Both the position numbers and the translations under genes were made by a program. 64,000 bases of DNA. It comes from Candidatus Scalindua japonica. Its GTDB lineage: Bacteria; Planctomycetota; Brocadiia; Brocadiales; Scalinduaceae. The DNA lies in contig NZ_BAOS01000004.1 in the NCBI RefSeq assembly GCF_002443295.1, positions 372,001 through 436,000 on the forward strand. The letters are read 5' to 3'. Numbering within the stretch: the stretch's first letter is position 1; each line of letters opens with the position of its first letter. This document shows, in pieces, positions 8,410-17,789 of this stretch. The notes beneath the pieces were generated by a model. It saw nothing but the letters and a program-made list of their open reading frames with translations. It had not been told where the DNA came from and did no database searches.

Positions 8410-10119
8410 TTAAATTGAGGGCTTTTCAGGATGCAAATTACATTCTTTGATTTTGTTGTAGACAGTCCTTCGGGATAAACCCAATAATTTAGCGGTAGTT
8501 GTCTTGTTCCAATTTGTTTTTTCCAATACCTGTAAAACCCGGTAACACTCTTCACTCTTTTCGTCAATAACGTGAAAAGATATTTTCTCTCTCAGTTCAA
8601 TCGGAAGGTCTTTAACGGTAATGACTCCAGTATTGCAGACAACAAAGGAGTGCTCTAATGCATTCTCTAGTTCTCTGATATTTCCCGGCCACTCATATTC
8701 CATAAATATCTTATAAACGTCGTTAGATATAGTGCTAATACTCTTTTTTAACTTGTGGTTGAATTTTTCAACAAAGTTATCTACAAGTAGAGGGATATCT
8801 TCTATCCTGTCTCTCAGTGGCGGTGGAGAAAGGGTTACTACCTTCAACCTATAATAAAGATCTTCTCGGAATTTCCCCCGTCTGACTTTCTCTTTAAGGT
8901 TTTGATTAGTTGCCGTTACGATTCGCACATCTACCTTAACTGGCGTTGAGTCACCAACACACTCAAATTCTTTATCCTGAATGACCCTGAGTAGTCTTTG
9001 CTGCACACCTAAAGAGACGTCACCAATTTCGTCCAGAAAGAGTGTCCCTCCATCTGCTTTCTTGAACCTGCCAATTTTATCTTTAACAGCACCGGTAAAA
9101 GCGCCTTTAGTATGTCCGAAAAGTTCACTTTCAAGAAGTGTTTCTGTCAGTGCGGAACAATCTACCTTTACAAACGGCCCGTGACTACGAATTCCGCCGT
9201 AATGCAGTGCTTCTGCTATCAGTCCTTTCCCAGTGCCACTTTCTCCGGTAATGAGTACTGTTGTATCAATATTATATAAATTCTCCATCAAGGAATAAAT
9301 CCTCTGCATTTTTATACTATCGCCTGTAATCTTGAAAAAACGTTGTCGCTTTCCCATCTCCTTTTCTAAATTTGACACATGAGTTTCATCTTTAACTACC
9401 ATAACGCAACCAAAGCGGCCATCTTTCTCATCTATTAGAGGATATGTATTCAGGCTTACCAACTGTCCTTGATGCTCTTTATGTTCACATTCTGTTCGAT
9501 GTGTTTCTACAGGCAGCTTCTCTAAAATGGTCTTATTAATTGCCTCAATACAGTGACCACAACACAATCCTCGAATAGAATCTTCTAATGTCATACCCAG
9601 GGCATCTTCACACTCAATGCCGCAAATATTCCTGGCGCCTTCATTGATCTCAATAATCCTTAAATCCATATCAACGGCGATGATGGCATCTTTGACACTC
9701 AAAAAAATGGCTTTTAGATTGGCATGATTCCTGTTTCTTTCATCAACCAGAGTTTTATGACTTAAAGCCAGGTTGACAACACGTAACAGTCTCTCTTTTT
9801 CCAGTGGTTTTGCTATATAGTCGAATGCGCCGAGACGAACTGCTTCAGAAGCGGAATCTATACTCCGGACTCCCGTAAACATAATGACAGGACAGTTTAA
9901 GCGTTTTTCGTTAACATTTCTCAAGATATCAATGCCACTCTTTTCCTTTAAAACTATATCAGATAAAACGACATCAATGTGTTCCTTATCAATTATTTGT
10001 ATCGTCTCTTCAAAACTCTCAGCCTCAAATACGTCATGTCCTTCTTTTAATAGAAATTCCTTGACGGTTATTCTAATTGATTTCTCATCATCAATTATCA
10101 GAATTTTTGCTTTCATCAC
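8410..10119 (-). CDS. NtrC-family sigma-54-dependent response regulator with PAS domain
   Basis: The 569-residue protein has the domain order receiver (1-120, acceptor Asp54 in VVLSDIVL), PAS (about 125-240), AAA+ sigma-54 interaction domain (about 270-490) and C-terminal Fis-type helix-turn-helix (NKTTTAKLLGLSRRTVYNKI). The AAA+ part has Walker A GESGTGKG, the sigma-54-contacting loop GAFTGA and Walker B GGTLFLDEIGD, so it should be an active bacterial enhancer-binding protein. Start codons GTG (10119) and ATG (10116) are adjacent. It lies 6 bp after the stop of the PAS histidine kinase and is its likely cognate regulator. A PAS domain between receiver and AAA+ suggests a second input. Confidence 0.92.
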   Translation of the reverse strand: MMKAKILIIDDEKSIRITVKEFLLKEGHDVFEAESFEETIQIIDKEHIDVVLSDIVLKEKSGIDILRNVNEKRLNCPVIMFTGVRSIDSASEAVRLGAFDYIAKPLEKERLLRVVNLALSHKTLVDERNRNHANLKAIFLSVKDAIIAVDMDLRIIEINEGARNICGIECEDALGMTLEDSIRGLCCGHCIEAINKTILEKLPVETHRTECEHKEHQGQLVSLNTYPLIDEKDGRFGCVMVVKDETHVSNLEKEMGKRQRFFKITGDSIKMQRIYSLMENLYNIDTTVLITGESGTGKGLIAEALHYGGIRSHGPFVKVDCSALTETLLESELFGHTKGAFTGAVKDKIGRFKKADGGTLFLDEIGDVSLGVQQRLLRVIQDKEFECVGDSTPVKVDVRIVTATNQNLKEKVRRGKFREDLYYRLKVVTLSPPPLRDRIEDIPLLVDNFVEKFNHKLKKSISTISNDVYKIFMEYEWPGNIRELENALEHSFVVCNTGVITVKDLPIELREKISFHVIDEKSEECYRVLQVLEKTNWNKTTTAKLLGLSRRTVYNKIKECNLHPEKPSI

Positions 10120-10125
10120 TATTTT

Positions 10126-12570
10126 TTATTTTGTTACCGGTAGATCAATGATGATCTTAGTAAATTTTCCTTCTACGCTTTCAAGGGTCATCTTACCTCG
10201 ATGGTTGTCAATTATCTTTTGACAAATACCCAAACCCAGGCCTGTTCCTATAGAACTCTGTTTATTAGTAAAAAAGGGTGTTGTGACATTACCTATTATT
10301 TCATTCGGTATTCCGATTCCATGATCATGGAATATAAAACGGACATATTCTCTGTTCTTTATTGCGATTTTTTTACCTGAAATTTCAAGTATTTTACCCA
10401 CGTCTTTACCGGGATACTTTTCATTTAAGGCAAATCGCGCATTTTGCACAAGATTCAAGAAAACCTGCTGAAGCTCTTGACTATTTCCATATATTTCAGG
10501 TAAATCTTTTGAAATATTACATTTTACGATAAGATTCTCTCTTTTCAACTGTACCATCATAAGTGTTAAAGTATTATACAAAGCTTCATCAATGTGAATA
10601 TCATCTTTTTTTCCAATCGTCCTCACAGATAAACAAAGAAGGTTTTTGGTTAACATTGCTATACGTCGACTTTCGTCAATAATGATATTGCTAAACTTAC
10701 CTAATCTATTATTATCACCACATTCATCCATAATAAGTTGCGCGCAATTTATTATACCATTAATAGGATTGTTGATCTCATGTGATAAACCCGCTGCCAT
10801 CTCTAAAACTAAAACCATCTGCTCCATTCGTATTGCTTCTACCTGGAACTTTCTTTTCTCAGTGATGTCCCTTATAATCCCCAATGTTCCAATTAATTTA
10901 TTATGCTTCCTATTGTCATCTTTTTCATAATAACCCGTGGCTGTAGCTTCGCAAACTAAAAATTCAGGTATTTCGACCTCCTTGCTATTACTTCCTCCTC
11001 TCTCCAGGGCATTATATAACAACCGGATCTCCAGGTTTCTTGTCATTCGATCTTTAGTCCTTCTTTCATCAAAAAAAACCAAATTAAGTTTATTTTTATT
11101 TTTTCTGTTTTTTAGTTTTTCTAAGAAAATATCCCTGCTGAATAATTCAATATCATCGGGATGTAATATAATGTTAAAATGTTTTCCTATAAGACCTTCC
11201 GGTTCATAACCAAACATTCTGATCGAATCATTTACAAATGTAAAATATCCATCCATGTCGATTGTATAGACTATATCGGGAATGGCCTGTAAAAGGACCC
11301 TGTATTTTTCCTCGCTAAGCCTTAATGCCTTAGTCACCTCCTTACGAGCGGTGATGTCCTCCGCCACTTTAATGAAATTAGTAATAACTCCGTCAGGGCC
11401 TTTCATAGAAGTGATGGATACAGACTCCCAATAGAGTTCACCATCCTTTTTCTTATTATGAAATTCACCGTGCCATGTTCCACCGGCAGTAATAGTTTCC
11501 CAAAGTCGTTTATATTCTTCGTTTGATGTTTCACCTGATTTTAAGATGCGGGGGTTACGTCCAATTACTTCTTCCGGACGAAAACCGGTCAGTTGGGTAA
11601 ATTTGGGATTAACAAATTCAATGTTACCTTTGGCGTCTATAATCATAAAAATTCCTGGACTCTCTTTTATTGCCATAGATAACTTGTTTATCTCCGCCTC
11701 AACTCGTTTGCGCTCGGTGATGTCTCGGATAATTGCCGTAGATAGCTGGGATTCGTTTCCAAGCTTTTGATCGGTAATAGATATTTCTATTGGTATTTCA
11801 ACACCGTCTTTCGTGATTCCTGAAAGTTCTGTTGTTCTGCCTATTATTCTGGCCCCACCTGTCTTCAAATATTGCTCTACTCCTGTATCATACTCATTTC
11901 TATATTTTTCAGGAATAAGAGTTTTTATCGATTGTCCAATAATTTCACGTTTTGAATATCCAAAGATCCTCTCCGCTGATTTGTTCCATTCGGTAATTGT
12001 TTGATTGAGATCACAAACAATTGCGTCTTCCGCAGTTTCTATCAGATTACGATATTTTGTTTCAGATTTAATCAGCCCTTTCTCTATACATTTCAGTTCA
12101 GTAATATCAGTCATTATTAACCTGCATTGCTTCAAATTTTCATCTGAATTACATTCAAGTGTAGATGAAAGTTGCACGTAGAGTGTTGTACCGTCTCTCT
12201 TATCCATATTTAACCCAAACAATTTACATTTTTTTATTGTAAAAATATGCTTTTTATACAGATAATATTTATCCTGATCTTCTCTGTTGATGAATGATGT
12301 CAGTTGCTTTTTTATCAATAGACTTTGTTCCATTCCCAGCATCAAAGCGCCTGTTAAATTAACGTCCCGAATTACATCATCCTCACTTATTGTAAAGTAT
12401 CCAACTGGAGAATTATTATAAAAATCATAATATCTATTATGGGACTCTTCAAGTTCAGCCTGATCTCTTCGAAGTTCTTCATTTTGTGTCTCAAGCTCTA
12501 TCTGGTGCACCTGAAGTTCGTATGCCAGTTTACGAACTTCTTTATCTGACAGGTTCTCTGTTGGAATCAT
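10126..12570 (-). CDS. PAS-rich histidine kinase, partner of the NtrC-type regulator
   Basis: The 814-residue soluble kinase contains an N-terminal helix (KLAYELQVHQIELETQNEEL), four PAS domains with PAC motifs, then the dimerisation/phosphoacceptor box LSHEINNPINGIIN and a HATPase_c domain (HDHGIGIP, GTGLGLGICQKI). No transmembrane segment is present. The ATG at 12570 has no good ribosome site, and homologous reading continues upstream in frame (TSDLRKRAEKKLKQG) without a start codon. A second start, ATG at 12678-12680 with AAGGTG 6 bases upstream, is in the -1-related frame and meets this frame at an A8 tract (see findings). The true N-terminus may therefore be about 30 residues longer. Confidence 0.9.
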   Translation of the reverse strand: MIPTENLSDKEVRKLAYELQVHQIELETQNEELRRDQAELEESHNRYYDFYNNSPVGYFTISEDDVIRDVNLTGALMLGMEQSLLIKKQLTSFINREDQDKYYLYKKHIFTIKKCKLFGLNMDKRDGTTLYVQLSSTLECNSDENLKQCRLIMTDITELKCIEKGLIKSETKYRNLIETAEDAIVCDLNQTITEWNKSAERIFGYSKREIIGQSIKTLIPEKYRNEYDTGVEQYLKTGGARIIGRTTELSGITKDGVEIPIEISITDQKLGNESQLSTAIIRDITERKRVEAEINKLSMAIKESPGIFMIIDAKGNIEFVNPKFTQLTGFRPEEVIGRNPRILKSGETSNEEYKRLWETITAGGTWHGEFHNKKKDGELYWESVSITSMKGPDGVITNFIKVAEDITARKEVTKALRLSEEKYRVLLQAIPDIVYTIDMDGYFTFVNDSIRMFGYEPEGLIGKHFNIILHPDDIELFSRDIFLEKLKNRKNKNKLNLVFFDERRTKDRMTRNLEIRLLYNALERGGSNSKEVEIPEFLVCEATATGYYEKDDNRKHNKLIGTLGIIRDITEKRKFQVEAIRMEQMVLVLEMAAGLSHEINNPINGIINCAQLIMDECGDNNRLGKFSNIIIDESRRIAMLTKNLLCLSVRTIGKKDDIHIDEALYNTLTLMMVQLKRENLIVKCNISKDLPEIYGNSQELQQVFLNLVQNARFALNEKYPGKDVGKILEISGKKIAIKNREYVRFIFHDHGIGIPNEIIGNVTTPFFTNKQSSIGTGLGLGICQKIIDNHRGKMTLESVEGKFTKIIIDLPVTK

Positions 12571-12792
12571 TCCCTGTTTTAGTTTTTTCTCTGCTCTTTT
12601 GCGTAGATCAGATGTTTTTTGCTGGCCATACTGTTTTTTTTATTTTCTTTATAATCTTTATGATTCATCCCTGATTCCATTTTTATCACCTTCTTTTGCT
12701 TCTTCTTTATATGAACAGTTATGTCTTAATATAGCAAATTTGAGATACTTACGTGTAGTCTTTCTCATCGAAGTAATAAAATGCAACACACC

Positions 12793-13257
12793 TTAAAAAT
12801 TATCATTTTCTATCGCCTTAATTTTCTCAATCCTTCGTTTGTGTCTCTCTTCATTACTAAACGGTGTCTCAAGCCAGAGCTTTACCAGATCTTTTGCCTT
12901 TGCAATACTTAATGTCCTGTTGCCTAAAGATATAATGTTTGCGTCGTTATGTTTCCTTGACATTTCAGCGCTATATTCATCATAAACAACCGCTGCTCTG
13001 ATACCTTTTACTTTATTGGCCACTATCGCTTCTCCCTGACCGGAACCTCCAATAACGATTCCACGTGAATCCAAACCTCTGTTAACATCTTCGGCCACAG
13101 TTTTAACAACAGGGTAAATAAAATCAGGATAATCATCAGCCTCATTAAATTCAAAAGCCCCCTTGTCCTCAACTTCACAACCCAGGTTTTTAAGGAATAT
13201 TTTCAGATCCTCTTTTAATTTAAAACCGGCATGGTCTGTACCAACATATATTTTCAT
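12793..13257 (-). CDS. rpiB: Ribose-5-phosphate isomerase B
   Basis: The 154-residue protein of the RpiB/LacAB family begins MKIYVGTDHAGFKLKEDL and has the active-site loop GGSGQGEAIVANKVKGIRA followed by SRKHNDANIISLG. It interconverts ribulose 5-phosphate and ribose 5-phosphate in the pentose phosphate pathway. It is 5 bp downstream of the alcohol dehydrogenase gene and the third gene of a tight minus-strand cluster. The usual catalytic Cys of many RpiB proteins is replaced in the GGSGQG loop, as in the Ser-type subgroup. Confidence 0.95.
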   Translation of the reverse strand: MKIYVGTDHAGFKLKEDLKIFLKNLGCEVEDKGAFEFNEADDYPDFIYPVVKTVAEDVNRGLDSRGIVIGGSGQGEAIVANKVKGIRAAVVYDEYSAEMSRKHNDANIISLGNRTLSIAKAKDLVKLWLETPFSNEERHKRRIEKIKAIENDNF

Positions 13258-13262
13258 AACTG

Positions 13263-14291
13263 CTAATCCATTTTCAAAACTTTTGCGCCACGTATCTTCT
13301 TTGACTTTAACTCCACGAGCGCTTGATTTGCATCTTCCAATGCAAATTCCTCTGTTTCAGGCTTTAAAGAAATTTCTGCTGCAAGTTTCAGAAATTCACT
13401 TATATCTCTACGGCTGACATTAGCGACGCTTTTTATCTCCTTTTCCATCCATAGATGTTTTGGATAATCAATCTGTAAAAGAGAATCTTTGTCAATTTCC
13501 TCTTTACGTATGGCATTTATCACCAACCGCCCCCCTGTTTCAAGATTTTTTAAGGCCTCAACTATTGGTCTCCAGACAGGTGTTGTATCAATAATGCAAT
13601 CCAGCTTTTCAGGGGATGCCTCTTCAGCAGCACCTGCCCATACGGCACCAAGTTCCTTAGAAAAAACCCTTTCAGCTTCGCTCCTGGCAAAAACAAAAAC
13701 CTTAGATTCCGGAAATCTATGCCTGGACATCTGTAACACAAGATGAGCTGAAGCCCCAAATCCAGTAAGACCAAGGTTTTGACCGTTTTGAAGTCCGGTC
13801 AACTGAAGCGAACGATAACCAATAGCGCCGGCACACAAAAGAGGAGCCGCCTCTGAAAAAGAAAATGTATCTGGTATCCTGAAAGCATAATGCACAGGTA
13901 CAACCATGTATTGTGCATACCCCCCGTTCACGTCTCTTCCTGTGGCCTTGAATTCGTGACACAGGTTTTCATTTCCATTCAGACAAAACTTACATTTGCC
14001 ACACGAGGAATGAATCCAACCAATCCCTACTCTGTCGCCAATAGTAAATGCACGGGAATTTCCTCCTGTTTTTTCAACAGTTCCAACGACCTGGTGTCCC
14101 AGAACTACCGGCAAAGTATGAGGAGGAGTTCTCCCCTCAATTTCATCTAATTCTGTATGGCACACTCCACATGCTGAGACCCGGATCAGTATTTCTTCTT
14201 CGCTTGGTATAGGATCTGGTAAGTTTACCAATTCCAGAGGTGCTTTATTCTCTGAGATACTACACAGTTTTCTTAAGATCATCGTCTTCAT
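13263..14291 (-). CDS. Zinc-dependent alcohol dehydrogenase (MDR family)
   Basis: The 342-residue medium-chain dehydrogenase has catalytic zinc ligands in SACGVCHTELDE and LGHQVVG. The structural zinc site is CGKCKFCLNGNENLC, with four cysteines. A nucleotide-binding region around NLGLTGFGASAHLV has a weakened glycine motif. It oxidises or reduces alcohols/aldehydes with NAD(P); the substrate is not predictable. Its start overlaps the stop of the LOG-family gene by 4 bp (ATGA), indicating translational coupling, and rpiB follows 5 bp after it. Confidence 0.9.
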   Translation of the reverse strand: MKTMILRKLCSISENKAPLELVNLPDPIPSEEEILIRVSACGVCHTELDEIEGRTPPHTLPVVLGHQVVGTVEKTGGNSRAFTIGDRVGIGWIHSSCGKCKFCLNGNENLCHEFKATGRDVNGGYAQYMVVPVHYAFRIPDTFSFSEAAPLLCAGAIGYRSLQLTGLQNGQNLGLTGFGASAHLVLQMSRHRFPESKVFVFARSEAERVFSKELGAVWAGAAEEASPEKLDCIIDTTPVWRPIVEALKNLETGGRLVINAIRKEEIDKDSLLQIDYPKHLWMEKEIKSVANVSRRDISEFLKLAAEISLKPETEEFALEDANQALVELKSKKIRGAKVLKMD

Positions 14292-15325
14292 AATTTATTC
14301 AAAAACCACAACATTTCATGAAATGTACCAAAACTATGTCGATCAAAATCCATTACCAGTCTCGGCAAATCTAAAAATTCCTCTGTTTTCAGCTCGGCGG
14401 GCAGAGGAGCAGTCGGCTCAATTTCACCTGATCGAAGGATATCACTATATTTTTGGTTCAATTTATTAACTTTTTCACGACTCAAAGGCATATTCAACCT
14501 TATAACAGTCTTGTCTCCAACGTATCTAATTGAATGATAGACCCGGTAAAATTTAAGTAACTTATCAACCGCCTGTTCAATAGTATTAACACGTATAAGT
14601 AAGCTTAAATCATTACGTGAAACAAACCCTCTTTCATACAACTCTCGTGTTACAAAATCCATCATACGATTCCAATACTGTGAATGTATATGATCTATTA
14701 ATATGATTGGGCGCGGCTTGCTTTTGCCTGTCTGGACTAATGTGATAGTCTCAAAACATTCATCCAAAGTACCAAATCCTCCGGGAAGTATAACTGTTGC
14801 ATCAGACTCTTTAAGAAAAAAGAGCTTTCTGTTAAAGAAGTACTTAAAACTGACAGCTTTTTTATCACCATCTGAATATGGGTTGTACATCTGTTCAAAA
14901 GGAAGCTTGATATTCAAGCTGAAACTCTCTTCTCGACCGGCCCCTTTATTACCAGCTTCCATAATTCCTGGTCCACCACCAGTGATTACCTTAAATCCTT
15001 TTTTTACAATAAGCTCTGATAACTTTACCGTCATCTTATACTCATCTGAATCATTCCGGGCCCTCGCAGAGCCAAAGATCACAACCTTTCTTTTATCCCT
15101 GTATGGTCGGAAAACTTTTGAAGCATAGCGCAGCTCTTTCAACGCCATATTTATTAATTTCAAATCACCACGATCATCGTTCTCCAACCCCAGCTTAATA
15201 ACAGTTGTCAACATCTCTTCTATTAAATTTATATTACTTCCGGAATGAGAAGCAATTGCTAAATCAGCAATAATCTCATCTAGATCTTCTCTACCTGTTT
15301 TATACTCTTTTTTTTCCCCATTCAT
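14288..15325 (-). CDS. LOG-family (TIGR00730-like) Rossmann protein
   Basis: The 345-residue protein contains the family signatures VITGGGPGIMEAGNKGAG and LPGGFGTLDECFE (the PGGxGTxxE motif), typical of LOG nucleotide 5'-monophosphate phosphoribohydrolases and lysine decarboxylase-like proteins. N- and C-terminal extensions of about 80 residues each make it longer than the 190-residue minimal enzymes. It is the first gene of the minus-strand cluster with the dehydrogenase and rpiB. A divergent intergenic region of 247 AT-rich bases separates it from nifU. Confidence 0.88.
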   Translation of the reverse strand: MNGEKKEYKTGREDLDEIIADLAIASHSGSNINLIEEMLTTVIKLGLENDDRGDLKLINMALKELRYASKVFRPYRDKRKVVIFGSARARNDSDEYKMTVKLSELIVKKGFKVITGGGPGIMEAGNKGAGREESFSLNIKLPFEQMYNPYSDGDKKAVSFKYFFNRKLFFLKESDATVILPGGFGTLDECFETITLVQTGKSKPRPIILIDHIHSQYWNRMMDFVTRELYERGFVSRNDLSLLIRVNTIEQAVDKLLKFYRVYHSIRYVGDKTVIRLNMPLSREKVNKLNQKYSDILRSGEIEPTAPLPAELKTEEFLDLPRLVMDFDRHSFGTFHEMLWFLNKL

Positions 15326-15572
15326 TAGAACTAAAAACCTTATTTAACTTTATATCTACATACTGATAAGACTTTGACAACATGACCATTTCTAATAATA
15401 GAATTCAATCTTCACTTACGCAAGTTTTAATATTTTAATAATTCATTTCTAAAAAAACAACTTGTCATCTGAATAGGTAATATATAGATTATCAACGAAC
15501 AATCATCTTGCATTTTTGTCTATCTCTTCTTAGAATTAAAGTTATATTATCTTCTTTTTTTTTGGAAAAATT

Positions 15573-16433
15573 ATGTGGGATTATTCAGATAAAGTAAAAG
15601 AGTATTTCATGAATCCTAAAAATGTCGGGGTTATTGAGGACGCCAATGCGGTTGGCGATGTCGGCTCAATTACATGTGGGGACGCTCTTAAACTGATGTT
15701 AAAGGTTGAAGATGGAACAGAGAAAATTGTGAACGCTAAATTCCAAACCTTTGGGTGCGGCAGTGCCATAGCATCATCTTCGGCCCTGACTGAAATGATA
15801 ATAGGAAAAACAGTAAAAGAAGCTGAGAAAATAACAAACCAGGACATAGCAGATTATCTCGGAGGACTACCTAGAGAGAAGATGCACTGCTCGGTACTGG
15901 GAAGAGAGGCCCTGGAAACCGCTATCGCTAATTATCGTGGTATTGACCTTAAACAACTAAAAGAAGATGAGGGTCCTCTTGTTTGCCAATGCTTTGGTAT
16001 ACACGAAAAGTTTATTGAAAAAGTTGTTACGGAAAACAGTTTAAAAACCGTGGAGGAAGTGACAAACTATACAAAGGCAGGCGGAGGATGCCAATCCTGT
16101 CATCCGGCCATTGAAGATATAATAGAAAAGGCATGGAGAGAAAAAGGCAAGTTTCTTCATGTCAGAGAAGAGGCCCCAAAGCATAAACCGGTTATGACAA
16201 ATCTTCAGAAAATTGCCCTGATTACAGAGACCATAGAGAAGGAGATTAGACCGGCCCTGGCACAGGATGGCGGAGATATTGAACTTATAGATATAGCTGG
16301 CAATGAAGTCTATATTGCTCTCAGGGGGCAATGTGCCTCCTGTATAAGTGCTGCTTATACAACAGAGAACATTGAAGACAAATTAAGAGAATTGGTTTCA
16401 CCGGATATAGTAGTACATCTGCAAAGTGATTAA
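15573..16433 (+). CDS. nifU: NifU Fe-S cluster scaffold, full three-domain form
   Basis: The 286-residue protein has all three NifU domains. The IscU-like N-terminal scaffold carries Cys35, Cys62 and Cys106. The central BFD-type [2Fe-2S] domain carries Cys138, Cys140, Cys173 and Cys176. The C-terminal NifU domain carries CxxC at 254/257. It builds Fe-S clusters with sulfur supplied by NifS, which is encoded next. No nitrogenase genes are in the window, so the pair probably serves the adjacent Fe-S-rich hydrogenase or general anaerobic metabolism. The start ATG has no strong ribosome site, but the N-terminus WDYSDKVKEYFMNPKNVG is canonical. Confidence 0.96.
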   Translation: MWDYSDKVKEYFMNPKNVGVIEDANAVGDVGSITCGDALKLMLKVEDGTEKIVNAKFQTFGCGSAIASSSALTEMIIGKTVKEAEKITNQDIADYLGGLPREKMHCSVLGREALETAIANYRGIDLKQLKEDEGPLVCQCFGIHEKFIEKVVTENSLKTVEEVTNYTKAGGGCQSCHPAIEDIIEKAWREKGKFLHVREEAPKHKPVMTNLQKIALITETIEKEIRPALAQDGGDIELIDIAGNEVYIALRGQCASCISAAYTTENIEDKLRELVSPDIVVHLQSD

Positions 16434-16568
16434 TAAAGTGACTAAAGTTAAGGTAGAATACAATTGAAAGATTCAGGAAGTAAGGAATTGGGAAATGAAT
16501 AATAAATCAATTAATTTCTAAATTCCTCAACCCTTGAATTCCCTGATTATTACTAAGGAGTCATTTCT

Positions 16569-17768
16569 GTGAAAAAAGTTATTTATATGGATAATAATGC
16601 CACAACAAAGGTAGATGAAATGGTCTTTGAAGAGATGAAACCTTATTTTATCAGCCTGTATGGTAATCCGTCCAGTATGCATACCTTCGGTGGGCAAGTG
16701 GGTAAAAAGATTGAAGAAGCCAGAGAAAGGGTTGCACGGTTGATTGGCGCGCATCATACAACGGAAATAATATTTACAAGCTGTGGCACAGAGAGTGACA
16801 GCACGGCAGTTTATTCTGCCCTTCAGGCATTTCCTGAAAGGAAGGAAATTATCACAACAAGAGTTGAACATCCGGCAATCATCTCATTATCGCCGCATCT
16901 CGAAAAACAGGGGATTGCAGTAATACAGCTTAAGGTGGATAAATATGGTAACCTTGATTTGAACGAATATGATCGTTGTCTTAACGAAGAAACCGCACTC
17001 GTGACTATTATGACTGCAAATAACGAAACGGGTGTAGTTTTTCCCGTAGAGAAAATGGCACAAATGGCAAAGGAGAGAGGAGTTCTTTTCCATACCGATG
17101 CTGTTCAGGCGGCAGGCAAGATTCCGATAAATATGAAAAACAGCGCGATAGATATGCTGTCCATATCCGGACATAAACTCCATGCTCCGAAAGGCGTCGG
17201 AGCATTATATCTAAGGAGAGGAACAAGGTTTCGACCATTCATGAGAGGTGGTCATCAAGAGAGAAACCGAAGGTCCGGAACGGAGAACGTAACATCTATT
17301 ATTGGACTTGGCAAAGCGGCAGAGATTGCTCAGGCTCATATTGAAGAAGAGAACATAAGGGTCAAAGAGATGAGGGATCTGCTGGAAAAAGAAATCCTTA
17401 AAAGAGTTCCAAGAACTATACTGAATGGGGACAAGAACAACAGACTTCCCAATACTACTAATATCAGCTTTGAGTTTATCGAGGGCGAAGGGATTCTCCT
17501 TCTTCTTAATGAACTCGGTATAGCCGCATCATCGGGCTCGGCCTGTACCTCTGGTTCTTTAGAACCGTCTCATGTATTAAGGGCAATGGGAGTACCCTTT
17601 ACTGCGGCCCACGGTTCAATAAGGTTTTCTCTCTCCCGATACAACACTATGGAAGAAGTGGGCTATGTTATAGAGAACCTCCCTCCGGTAATCGAGAACC
17701 TCCGGTCAATATCACCCTACTGGAAGGATGGCCGCCCAATCCCGGAATTTGAACCTCAATATAAATAA
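16569..17768 (+). CDS. nifS: Cysteine desulfurase NifS
   Basis: The 399-residue aminotransferase class V protein has the PLP lysine Lys203 in SISGHKLHAPKG and the persulfide cysteine Cys326 in SSGSACTSGS. The start MDNNATTKVD is typical. GTG start at 16569 follows AAGGAG at 16555-16560. It delivers sulfur from cysteine to NifU. The hydrogenase operon begins 21 bp after its stop, so nifU, nifS and the hydrogenase genes may be co-transcribed. Confidence 0.96.
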   Translation: MKKVIYMDNNATTKVDEMVFEEMKPYFISLYGNPSSMHTFGGQVGKKIEEARERVARLIGAHHTTEIIFTSCGTESDSTAVYSALQAFPERKEIITTRVEHPAIISLSPHLEKQGIAVIQLKVDKYGNLDLNEYDRCLNEETALVTIMTANNETGVVFPVEKMAQMAKERGVLFHTDAVQAAGKIPINMKNSAIDMLSISGHKLHAPKGVGALYLRRGTRFRPFMRGGHQERNRRSGTENVTSIIGLGKAAEIAQAHIEEENIRVKEMRDLLEKEILKRVPRTILNGDKNNRLPNTTNISFEFIEGEGILLLLNELGIAASSGSACTSGSLEPSHVLRAMGVPFTAAHGSIRFSLSRYNTMEEVGYVIENLPPVIENLRSISPYWKDGRPIPEFEPQYK

Positions 17769-17789
17769 CAGGCAGGCAGGTTAATTACA

